Below are positions 57,613-64,000 of a stretch of DNA of 64,000 nucleotides, in pieces. Position numbers and translations under genes: made by a program. This DNA is from Paenibacillus pasadenensis (GTDB taxonomy: Bacteria; Bacillota; Bacilli; Paenibacillales; Paenibacillaceae). Each line of letters begins with the position of its first letter. Position 1 is the stretch's first letter. The notes under the pieces are model-generated. The model saw only the letters and a program-made list of their open reading frames with translations. It made no database searches and had not been told where the DNA came from. The DNA lies in NCBI RefSeq assembly GCF_023715725.1, contig NZ_JAMBOT010000003.1:372001-436000 (forward strand), given 5' to 3'.

Positions 57613-57681
57613 GACTGTAGGAATAATAAGCATCAGAACAATCGTTTAATAGAAATATCAAATGAAGCGCCGAAATAATAT

Positions 57682-57746
57682 AAAATGCACCCTTAAAATG
57701 ACATTGGATAAAACCTATCCGATGGACTTCTACGGGTGCATTTTTT
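57682..57746 (+). terminator. terminator of the SLH gene
   Basis: Arms AAAATGCACCC (57682-57692) and GGGTGCATTTT (57734-57744), followed by TT, with a 41-base loop region that contains a further small stem. Confidence 0.75.
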
Positions 57747-57871
57747 ATGTCAATGAATAAATTTGACCAACACAGTAATCTCAATTTGCGGAGAGGCACA
57801 ATGGTAAGATCAGTGGTTTGTTATCTCAAGCAAGCTTGCTTCACCTGCATGCAGAGGACCCGCTAGCTCTC

Positions 57872-59467
57872 TCACTCTGGAATGACGCCTGTTGTTCCGT
57901 TTTGCGGAATAATAAAGGACCATTTGGAATCCCGATACCAACGATTGACTAGTGTGCGTTTAAGAGTCAACTTTGTGGGCCTTTTATCTAAGTCGTCAAT
58001 GACAAATTTAGCATCTGCCAAGCTAAACTGGCCTGATGTGCCAAACGAAATACCGCCGGCGAAATGAACGGAATACTCCTTTCCAAATTCATCAATAGCG
58101 ATCCACTTGTCCTTGGAGATTTCGTTATTCACAGTTCCACCAAGCGGAATAGTCGCAAGTATGTCATCTGAACCAGGTTTAGTCGGATTAATCTGTAATC
58201 CATGTAAAAGCAGCTTGTCGCCCGAGTCTTCAAATATCGCCGGTTGTTCTGCTGATATTTTTGCCGGATCAAATGTGACCGATGCTTCGCTCTTTTCCCG
58301 AATCACATAACTATCCAGAACGAACCGGATTTTTTGCTTATCGTAGGGGAAATTGTTGAACTGGTAGAACCATTGGTTTAACCCGCTCCAGCGTTCCAAT
58401 TCGTACCGGCGGTTAAGCTCAAACAATACGCTATCCCCCACCAGGTTGCCCTGTTCATCCTCCAGACGAAAGTTAAGCTGATGGAACCCGCTCTGCCCAT
58501 TTACTGCTCTTCGGGATGCTTCAGGGGAGAGCTTTGTGGTAAATTCCAGTGATCCGCCGCTAGGTGTCCGCGTCGCTCCCTGCATATGAATTTGAATTCC
58601 ACCAGGGGTTTCATAGGTTTTATTAATTTCAGTAAAAAGTGTCTGGGCCTTTGCTTTTGCCAAATCGGCTTCCACAGTGAGCGCCCAGTTTCCCTCAACC
58701 GTTTTAATAACGGACCTCTCTTTCAAGAAATACAATTTCTTGATGTGAATATCAAGTTGCAGCTTATCAGTGAGTACACCACGCATAAAATCCAATTCGA
58801 TCCTGTTTGTCGATTGGTTTCCGCCATCCCGTCTGGCATAAGAAACGTCTCCAAAATTCCCTTTTTCAATAAAATAAACGTTGAAATCTGCTGTTGCATA
58901 GTCAATTTGCCCGGCCACAGCGTTGCCTTTGGCGTCATAAACATCGACTCCGATAATAATACGAGTTGAGTCGGCAATGACTTCATTGACCTTCAAGGTA
59001 TACCCTTGGTTGGAAGCACTGGCAACTGAGGTCTGAATTAATCCCATATCCCGGACATTTTCCATTCCGCTGTCAACATAACCGTCCATTGCAAACAATG
59101 AGCGCAGCATGCCCGCTAGGCTGGGCTGTGTAAATAGCAGGGTGCTGCTCACCAGAACGATAGTCGCCGCCGCTGCGCCCCAGATTTTGAGACGCGAAGA
59201 ACGAACGTCCGCCTGGCTGCGTTTTACCTGGGCTGCAATAGAAGGGTATTGCAAAACGTTATGCGCTCGGGATTCGGGGAGTTGATCTGCTTTTAATACC
59301 GGTTCAATCTCAATATCCTCCAGCTTAAACATGACCTGCTTGGTGAAATCATCTGCCAATTCCTTTGTAAAAAGCGCATCTTCTAAGATTTTGTCTTGCA
59401 TCGTCGGCAGGCTTTCCTCAGCTTTTTGACTGGCTCTTTTCATTTCGATACGCTCCCAGAATGCCAT
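57872..59467 (-). CDS. DUF4179-type transmembrane anti-sigma factor
   Basis: 531 residues. The cytoplasmic N-terminus (about 1-93) would bind the sigma factor. A helix at about 93-112 (LKIWGAAAATIVLVSSTLLF) spans the membrane, and the large external part matches DUF4179 (about 112-220) plus a DUF5643-like region. The start is the ATG at 59467, with GGGGGA seven bases upstream, overlapping the sigma gene by 50 bases; the ATG at 59443 is an alternative. Typical partner of the ECF sigma factor upstream; the external domain probably senses an envelope signal. Confidence 0.86.
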   Translation of the reverse strand: MAFWERIEMKRASQKAEESLPTMQDKILEDALFTKELADDFTKQVMFKLEDIEIEPVLKADQLPESRAHNVLQYPSIAAQVKRSQADVRSSRLKIWGAAAATIVLVSSTLLFTQPSLAGMLRSLFAMDGYVDSGMENVRDMGLIQTSVASASNQGYTLKVNEVIADSTRIIIGVDVYDAKGNAVAGQIDYATADFNVYFIEKGNFGDVSYARRDGGNQSTNRIELDFMRGVLTDKLQLDIHIKKLYFLKERSVIKTVEGNWALTVEADLAKAKAQTLFTEINKTYETPGGIQIHMQGATRTPSGGSLEFTTKLSPEASRRAVNGQSGFHQLNFRLEDEQGNLVGDSVLFELNRRYELERWSGLNQWFYQFNNFPYDKQKIRFVLDSYVIREKSEASVTFDPAKISAEQPAIFEDSGDKLLLHGLQINPTKPGSDDILATIPLGGTVNNEISKDKWIAIDEFGKEYSVHFAGGISFGTSGQFSLADAKFVIDDLDKRPTKLTLKRTLVNRWYRDSKWSFIIPQNGTTGVIPE

Positions 59468-60008
59468 AACGCTGTCCCCCCTTGTCCTTTACGACTTTCC
59501 GCAGGCTAATTTTGGCACGAAATATTACATTGGTGATCTGCCGTACCGACATACCGGTGATTTCGGCGATTTCTGCATGATTAAGTTGATTGGTGTACCG
59601 TAAGATAAATACGAGCCGGTAATGCTCAGGCAGCACCTCCAACAGACGATCCAATTCGGAGCGCAGCTCCTTTTGCAATAACCTTGATTCCGGCGTTTCT
59701 TCTTCACATCGAACATCATCCTGCATAATCGAATCCGGCCTTGCTTTGCTGCCCTTATCCTTCTGTAAATTAACAGCGATGGTATAGATCCATCCCGCAA
59801 AACTTTTTGCAGGATTATGCGATGCCAGTTTTTGATAAGCTTTAATTAGCGTCTCCTGAGTCAAGTCCTGTGCGTCTGCCTCGGAAGATCCCATTTTGCG
59901 AAACAGGCCGTAAAGTTTATTTTGATAGCGCCGAACGATGTCCGTATACGCCTGTTTATTGCCGTGTAGTACGGCTTCAATTATGGAGTGATCATCGGTC
60001 TGCTCCAT
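59418..60008 (-). CDS. ECF-type RNA polymerase sigma factor
   Basis: 196 residues. Region 2 reads VRRYQNKLYGLFRKMGSSEADAQDLTQETLIKAY, and region 4 LDRLLEVLPEHYRLVFILRYTNQLNHAEIAEITGMSVRQITNVIFRAKISLRK. The ATG at 60008 lies seven bases after AGGAGG; an open frame extends upstream to 60083. Held inactive by the DUF4179 protein encoded downstream. Its targets cannot be read; the SLH gene across the terminator is one candidate but lacks an evident ECF promoter. Confidence 0.9.
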   Translation of the reverse strand: MEQTDDHSIIEAVLHGNKQAYTDIVRRYQNKLYGLFRKMGSSEADAQDLTQETLIKAYQKLASHNPAKSFAGWIYTIAVNLQKDKGSKARPDSIMQDDVRCEEETPESRLLQKELRSELDRLLEVLPEHYRLVFILRYTNQLNHAEIAEITGMSVRQITNVIFRAKISLRKVVKDKGGQRYGILGAYRNEKSQSKS

Positions 60009-60105
60009 TCCTTGCCCTCCTTCGCCATCCCACACTTGCGTCATCTCAACTCTAAGACTCCTCCTCTGTATCTTTTCTCTCACCGGAATGCAAAAAAAGG
60101 AGTCT

Positions 60106-60119
60106 GTACATAAATGTAC
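60106..60119. promoter_or_regulatory. short palindrome upstream of the sigma gene
   Basis: GTACAT-AA-ATGTAC, a perfect 6-bp inverted repeat about 100 bases before the sigma start. Possible binding site; no partner is known. Confidence 0.35.
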
Positions 60120-60163
60120 CAGGCTCCATTGTCGATTGTTTATTTCCTAAAATCGATTCTCAG

Positions 60164-60198
60164 TCAAAATAAATAAGGCACCCTCCACAGGTGCCCTT
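60164..60198 (-). terminator. terminator of the PadR-DUF4180 gene
   Basis: Arms AAGGCACC and GGTGCCCTT pair with one bulge; the minus strand continues as an A+T-rich tail with T-runs, just after the stop at 60237. Confidence 0.65.
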
Positions 60199-60236
60199 AG
60201 ATACATGGACGATTAGAAGCTGAATTGCACAGCGTC

Positions 60237-61163
60237 CTAGTTTTTTTCCGCCAGCAGCCATGTTTCAGCCTGCTCCATGTCTTCAAAGGCATGAAATAAC
60301 TTTCCGCGGTTTGCTTCAATGAGGAAATCCTTAAATTTTCCCCTAACGTTGTCGGCATCCATAACGGCCACGGCTTTGATGTGGTAAGTTGCAAGCTTTT
60401 GCAGCACCAATCCGGCAACACGGGTGGAGAGACGAAGAAAATCTTCTGACAGACAGTCTGCAGGGAGCATAACTTTGTCGGTTCCATTTTCCGCACAGGC
60501 GGCCACCAGATCCACCCCGTTTTGCTCCTCCCGGATTTGCCCGGAAATAACCTTAATATAGTCGTTTCCATCTTTCTGAACCTTGATGAATTCCATCTTA
60601 AACTCACGTCCTTTTTCTTGTAGGTCGGATGCTTCCGCCGCCAGCGGAAGCGCCACGGAGCGGACTTTTTCTATCCATGCCAACTCAGACTCATAGGACT
60701 GGCGAATGTTCTCCAACGCCAATTCCACAATTACGGACTCATATGACATATTGTCAGCCGAGGAAACTTCGCCTTTCACGGCGAGCGCCATCCCCTTCAC
60801 TTCATCGCTGTATTGTTGAAGCAAGGATTCAAGCTCCGGCTTCGTAAGGTTTCCGCCAAATACCAGCTGCATCAAAAAGGTTTTGCGGATTTCCGGAAGC
60901 TCAGGCGTTCCCAGCGATAACCGATGCAATTTACCTTTGCCGCTGTTCGTCAGCGTATAGACTTTTTTTGTCGGAGAAGCTTCTCCTTGTTGAACCTGTG
61001 CACGGACAAAACCGTCGTTTTCAAGCTCGGCGAGCGCACGATAGATCTGGCTGTTGTTGCCCGACCAGTAGATAATGGGGGACTTCTGCATGGCTTTTTT
61101 CATGTCGTACCCCGTAAGCGCTCTATTCCGCAGCAGTCCTAAAATCGCATGTTGGATGTTCAT
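60237..61163 (-). CDS. PadR-family regulator fused to a DUF4180 domain
   Basis: 308 residues. Residues 1-175 are a PadR winged helix (AILGLLRNRALTGYDMKKAMQKS, SQIYRALAELENDGFV) with its C-terminal coiled dimerisation helices (ESLLQQYSDEVKGM, IRQSYESELAWIEKVR). Residues about 190-305 match DUF4180 (DLVAACAENGTDKVMLPADCLSEDFLRLSTRVAG; FIKVQKDGNDYIKVISG), normally a stand-alone protein often encoded beside a PadR gene. ATG 61163 has GAGGGAAGG upstream. The upstream gap carries AACATATGTT. The fusion is visible as one uninterrupted frame; role and ligand are unknown. Confidence 0.86.
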   Translation of the reverse strand: MNIQHAILGLLRNRALTGYDMKKAMQKSPIIYWSGNNSQIYRALAELENDGFVRAQVQQGEASPTKKVYTLTNSGKGKLHRLSLGTPELPEIRKTFLMQLVFGGNLTKPELESLLQQYSDEVKGMALAVKGEVSSADNMSYESVIVELALENIRQSYESELAWIEKVRSVALPLAAEASDLQEKGREFKMEFIKVQKDGNDYIKVISGQIREEQNGVDLVAACAENGTDKVMLPADCLSEDFLRLSTRVAGLVLQKLATYHIKAVAVMDADNVRGKFKDFLIEANRGKLFHAFEDMEQAETWLLAEKN

Positions 61164-61198
61164 CGTCTAACCTTCCCTCAATAACATAGGTTTACTGT

Positions 61199-61208
61199 AA
61201 CATATGTT
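61199..61208. promoter_or_regulatory. possible PadR operator AACATATGTT
   Basis: A perfect 10-bp palindrome within an A+T-rich stretch with further ACAT repeats (61183 onwards), upstream of the PadR gene. PadR-family sites often consist of ATGT and ACAT half sites. Confidence 0.45.
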
Positions 61209-61229
61209 TAGAAAAACATAAAGATTTGA

Positions 61230-61267
61230 AAAAGAAAAACCTGCTGAAATATCTCAACAGGTTTTTT
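61230..61267 (-). terminator. terminator of the WYL regulator gene
   Basis: AACCTGCTGA and TCAACAGGTT flank AATATC, with T-runs on both strands. It overlaps the stop codon at 61254. Confidence 0.82.
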
Positions 61268-62234
61268 CCATATCTTTGCCTTCATCCATTTTATCTGCGT
61301 AGTGAGTCAACAAATCAGCCAGCCGCTCTCTAATGGTCGCACGCAGTTCCTTCGGTTCACTCACCACAGCCTCCTTGCCAAGCCCGACAAAATAAGAAGC
61401 AAAAAACAGAATATCACTTCTCGCTATATCTCCCTCGAGCCACCCCGTGCCGTCTTTTCGGACATGGAGCAGAGGAACGGGACAAAGATCCGCCTCACAT
61501 GCTTCCACTCCTTCTTTGGACAATTCAGCATAAAGATATACCGTTTCGCCTTCATGACGAGTCAGCCCTTCCTTACTCTCCAAATGGTTCTGCTGCAAGT
61601 CAAGCGGCGGGGAATTTGAGGGATCAGCGGAAAGAATCCGGTCGCAGCGGAACACACGAAAAGACTTGCGAAGAAAACAATAGGCCAAACAATACCACAA
61701 TCCCCCTTGGGTATAGATGCCTACGGGTTGAATTTCCCGCTTTCCCCGCTGCTGCTTGGACTTATACTCCACATGCAAGACAACCTGTTGGATGGCGGCA
61801 TCCAGCAATACGGATAAATGCGGTGACTTCGCTTGCCGAACCGGCGTTATGAAGTCAACTCTGCCTCTCATCTGATCAATCCGTTCACGCACATCTTCCG
61901 GCATATAGGTATAGAACTTGTTTAACGCAGCAGATGTCTCCGTTTCGAACGGCAGGGACGAATAATGACGCAGCGCCTGGACAGCGAAAAATATAGCCAC
62001 AGCCTCTCGTTCCGTGAAGGCAATTGGCGGCAAAAGCCGCTCCTGCAACAACCGATATCCGCCATGGGGGCCAACCTCAGAATAAAGAGGTACGCCTAGC
62101 TCGCTCAGCTCCTGCAAATCCCGAAGAATGGTTCTCGCAGATACACCGAACTCATAAGCAAGTTCCTTTACCGTAAATTGGCGCTTGCGATTGACCGCAA
62201 TCATTAATTCCATCAGACGTTTGGTTTTAGACAC
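61254..62234 (-). CDS. HTH-WYL transcriptional regulator (YafY family)
   Basis: 326 residues. The N-terminal DeoR-like HTH reads FTVKELAYEFGVSARTILRDLQELSELG, and a WYL domain spans about 145-225 (LHVEYKSKQQRGKREIQPVGIYTQGGLWYCLAYC), followed by a WCX extension. GTG start with GAGGAGG eight bases upstream. It is divergent from the VOC/PhnB-like gene, a frequent pairing for this family. A TGACA-N5-TGTCA palindrome lies in the intergenic region. Confidence 0.9.
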   Translation of the reverse strand: MSKTKRLMELMIAVNRKRQFTVKELAYEFGVSARTILRDLQELSELGVPLYSEVGPHGGYRLLQERLLPPIAFTEREAVAIFFAVQALRHYSSLPFETETSAALNKFYTYMPEDVRERIDQMRGRVDFITPVRQAKSPHLSVLLDAAIQQVVLHVEYKSKQQRGKREIQPVGIYTQGGLWYCLAYCFLRKSFRVFRCDRILSADPSNSPPLDLQQNHLESKEGLTRHEGETVYLYAELSKEGVEACEADLCPVPLLHVRKDGTGWLEGDIARSDILFFASYFVGLGKEAVVSEPKELRATIRERLADLLTHYADKMDEGKDMEKTC

Positions 62235-62273
62235 TCGGTAAGCCTCCTCGCATGTAAAAAACCATTTTAACTA

Positions 62274-62288
62274 TGACATGAATTGTCA
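62274..62288. promoter_or_regulatory. palindrome TGACA-N5-TGTCA between WYL and VOC genes
   Basis: Perfect 5-bp arms around TGAAT, 40 bases from the WYL start and 64 from the VOC start. Candidate operator of the WYL regulator. Confidence 0.55.
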
Positions 62289-62351
62289 CCATTACTCGTT
62301 ACAATCGAAGATGTGTCCGGTACAAACTTAACTATAAGGAGTTGAAGTACG

Positions 62352-62396
62352 ATGAATGTAAAATTAACCCATTTTATCTAAGATTTGCTAATAATA
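62352..62396 (+). pseudogene. 5' remnant of a VOC/PhnB-like gene cut by the TnpB element
   Basis: AAGGAG is followed ten bases later by ATG and MNVKLTHF, the start of a PhnB-like VOC protein. The frame then stops; reading in another frame gives YLRFANNT, which fits the family's next residues, so a one-base loss is likely in addition to the insertion. The rest of the gene continues at 63706. Confidence 0.6.
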
Positions 62397-62437
62397 CTCC
62401 ACCTTCTACAAGGAGGGGATGAATCGGCATTTTTTGG

Positions 62438-62466
62438 TTGTAAAAAGCGAACGTATGTGCTATAAT
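62438..62466 (+). promoter_or_regulatory. sigma-A promoter of tnpB
   Basis: TTGTAA (62438-62443), 17 bases, TATAAT (62461-62466) with a TG extension, 35 bases before the ATG. Confidence 0.7.
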
Positions 62467-62500
62467 TGGGGGAGGCCCACAAACCGGAGGTGATGGTTGA

Positions 62501-63643
62501 ATGGTGCATCACAAGGCGTTTCGCTTTCGCCTCTATCCCACGGAAGAACAACGGACGCTTATCCATAAAACCATCGGCTGCGCTCGCTATGTCTTTAATC
62601 ACTTCCTTGAAAAGTGGAATCGAACCTACCAAGAATCAGGAAAAGGGCTGACCTATAACACCTGTGCCATCGGATTGCCTCCCCTCAAGCGTCTCTTTTC
62701 CTGGCTAAAAGAAGTGGACAGCATGGCTCTGCAATCCAGTGTACGGAGCCTTGCGGATGCTTTTGCACGGTTTCACCAGAAGCAGAATAAGGCCCCTTGT
62801 TTTAAATCGAAGCGGAATCCAGTGCAAAGCTATACCACGAAATATACGAACGATAATATTGCGATGGAAGGCGATCGTCTGAAGCTGCCCAAGCTAGGAT
62901 GGGTTCGCTTTGCCAAATCTAGAGAAGTGGAAGGTCGAATTCTTTCAGCCACGATTCGGAAGAACCCAACAGGCAAATACTTTGTCTCAATTCTATGCGA
63001 AGTGGAGATGGAGCCGCTTCCGGAATTGGAAACAGTCATAGCTGTTGACTTGGGTCTCAAATCGCTTGCGGTGTGCAGCAACGGGGAAGTCGTGTCCAAT
63101 CCGAAGCATCTCCGCACCTTCGAAAAGAAATTGGCGTTTTGGCAGCGCCGCTTGTCGCGGCGAACAAAAGGCGGTTCGAATTATGCCAAGGCGAAGCAGA
63201 AAATCGCTCGAATTCATGAGGAAATCGCCAACTGCCGGCAGGACTTTTTGCACAAGCTCTCCACCAAGTGGATTCGTGAAAACCAAACGATCTGCCTGGA
63301 AGAGCTGCAGGTAAGTCACCTCATGCAACATTCCAAGCTGGCCAAGTCCATTGGAGACGCGAGTTGGGCCACGCTTCGCACGATGCTGACCTATAAAGCG
63401 GCTTGGTATGGCCGTCAAATTCAGACCGTGGCAAAAACCTATCCATCCAGTCAGCTTTGTCATGTGTGCGGAAACCGAAATCGCGACGTGAAACAGCTTA
63501 GCCTGCGGGAATGGAGTTGTTCCCATTGCGGTACGCACCACGACCGTGATCATAACGCGAGCATGAACATCAGGCAAGAAGGATTACGTTTATTGGGAAC
63601 TCCCCACTCAACTGCGGGAACCGCAGGGATCGCTTGCTCCTAA
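62501..63643 (+). CDS. tnpB: TnpB RNA-guided nuclease
   Basis: 380 residues. [30 protein letters not shown] is the TnpB N-terminus. The RuvC residues are visible in [13 protein letters not shown] (Asp), [11 protein letters not shown] (Glu) and [11 protein letters not shown] (Asp), and the zinc ribbon is [10 protein letters not shown]...WSCSHCG. TnpB uses an omega RNA from the element's right end to cut DNA next to a short target-adjacent motif. The frame is intact, with GGAGGTG before the ATG, so it may be active. Confidence 0.93.
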   Translation: MVHHKAFRFRLYPTEEQRTLIHKTIGCARYVFNHFLEKWNRTYQESGKGLTYNTCAIGLPPLKRLFSWLKEVDSMALQSSVRSLADAFARFHQKQNKAPCFKSKRNPVQSYTTKYTNDNIAMEGDRLKLPKLGWVRFAKSREVEGRILSATIRKNPTGKYFVSILCEVEMEPLPELETVIAVDLGLKSLAVCSNGEVVSNPKHLRTFEKKLAFWQRRLSRRTKGGSNYAKAKQKIARIHEEIANCRQDFLHKLSTKWIRENQTICLEELQVSHLMQHSKLAKSIGDASWATLRTMLTYKAAWYGRQIQTVAKTYPSSQLCHVCGNRNRDVKQLSLREWSCSHCGTHHDRDHNASMNIRQEGLRLLGTPHSTAGTAGIACS

Positions 63644-63705
63644 AGAGAAGAATGCTTCTCTGTTCGCAAGAATCCTCCACCTCTCCAGGTGGTGGGAGCG
63701 TTCAA
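63560..63705 (+). ncRNA. probable omega RNA at the right end of the TnpB element
   Basis: In this family the guide RNA covers the 3' end of tnpB and runs to the right end; the guide starts right after the terminal TTCAA. The visible hairpin (63677-63692) and TTCAA fit. The 5' limit given is arbitrary. The predicted guide would begin with the VOC sequence GAGCAGACTTTTGG. Confidence 0.4.
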
Positions 63706-64000
63706 GAGCAGACTTTTGGCGCGCAAGTCGTGTTTAAACAAACGTTTGGAGAAGCTCCCGAACAAGAAGGCAGTGAGCCAATGCCCGAAGAAATGAAAAA
63801 ACGCATTGCCCATGCCGTACTGGTTGTCGGAAGCTCCGAATTGTTTGTCAGCGATTCAGAACCCAACCAGCCGCTGGAGCACGGGAGTGAGGTCAACATC
63901 TGCCTAACTTTAAAGGATGTATCCGAAGCGGAGTGCATTTATGATGCGTTACGTTTAGAAGGTGCGGTACTCGTCCCCCTGCAGCCCATTTATTTTAGTC
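63706..64000 (+). pseudogene. 3' part of the VOC/PhnB-like gene, continues past the window
   Basis: An open frame of 98 codons: EQTFGAQVVFKQTFGEAPEQ, PEEMKKRIAHAVLVVGSSELFVSD, VNICLTLKDVSEAECIYDAL, GAVLVPLQPIYFS. This matches PhnB/3-demethylubiquinone-methyltransferase-like VOC proteins from just after the first helix. It lacks its own start. Separated from its first codons (62352) by the TnpB element. Confidence 0.8.

Larger units (their letters stand above)
62397..63705 (+). mobile_element. TnpB-only IS200/IS605-type element (IS1341-like)
   Basis: Encodes TnpB without a TnpA. The left end has a subterminal hairpin (CTCC-A-CCTT-CTAC-AAGG-A-GGGG, 62397-62418). The right end has CCACC-TCTCCA-GGTGG (63677-63692) followed by GGGAGCG and TTCAA (63701-63705), typical of this family's right ends. 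Host VOC sequence resumes right after TTCAA. Without TnpA it would need a helper to move. The left boundary is uncertain by a few bases and about seven host codons appear to be missing. Confidence 0.75.

Noticed and set aside
57548..57799. A small minus-strand frame after the SLH gene
   Set aside because: It covers the terminator and the end of the SLH gene and has no ribosome site.

Overview
The window looks like a chromosomal segment from an endospore-forming, low-GC-phylum Gram-positive bacterium, most likely Paenibacillus or a close relative. The grounds are two sugar-uptake operons of the LplABC/YtcQP type with YesM/YesN-like or membrane AraC regulators, a BceRS-BceAB antimicrobial-peptide module, an S-layer-homology (SLH) protein, a KinB-like kinase, Shine-Dalgarno sites of the GGAGG class, and a large cluster with sigma-K-like (late mother-cell sporulation) promoters. 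No rRNA, tRNA or CRISPR array was seen.

Layout. 1-12.1 kb is carbohydrate use: a truncated GH35 beta-galactosidase, two AraC regulators, a Gfo/Idh/MocA oxidoreductase, an ABC sugar importer (binding protein plus two permeases) and a YesN/YesM two-component pair. 12.3-31.5 kb is an accessory block and the most unusual part of the window. It holds five paralogous giant proteins (815-966 aa), each with a conserved N-terminal domain, seven SBBP beta-propeller blades, a collagen-like Gly-X-Y stretch and a C-terminal module. With them are a beta-helix/ricin-lectin-like protein, a GT2 glycosyltransferase with a repeat-rich C-terminus, and an operon of four small paralogous proteins of unknown family. 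Five transcription units in the block carry the same ACC-N16/17-xATAnnnTA promoter-like element, and a weaker copy precedes the small-protein operon. I infer a spore-surface (exosporium, coat or appendage) system. 31.6-38.5 kb is a second ABC sugar importer operon ending in a PHP phosphatase and headed by a membrane-bound AraC regulator.

38.6-49.5 kb holds thyX, a KinB-like kinase, an alpha/beta hydrolase, a BceRS two-component system convergent with its BceAB transporter, a second two-component system and a YceI-family protein. 49.6-55.0 kb is a six-gene operon (YtrA-type GntR repressor, two ABC transporters and a DUF4097-like protein) with a clear sigma-A promoter and a perfect palindromic operator, followed by an ACT-domain protein. 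55.1-64 kb holds an SLH protein with three long tandem repeats, an ECF sigma/anti-sigma pair, a PadR-DUF4180 fusion, a WYL regulator, and a VOC/PhnB-like gene interrupted by a TnpB (IS200/IS605-type) element.

How it works together (inference). The sugar operons import oligosaccharides and are switched on by their neighbouring sensors. Bce and Ytr-like modules respond to cell-envelope stress. The central block would be expressed in the mother cell, making repetitive propeller-collagen fibres that may be glycosylated by the embedded glycosyltransferase and accompanied by the small proteins.
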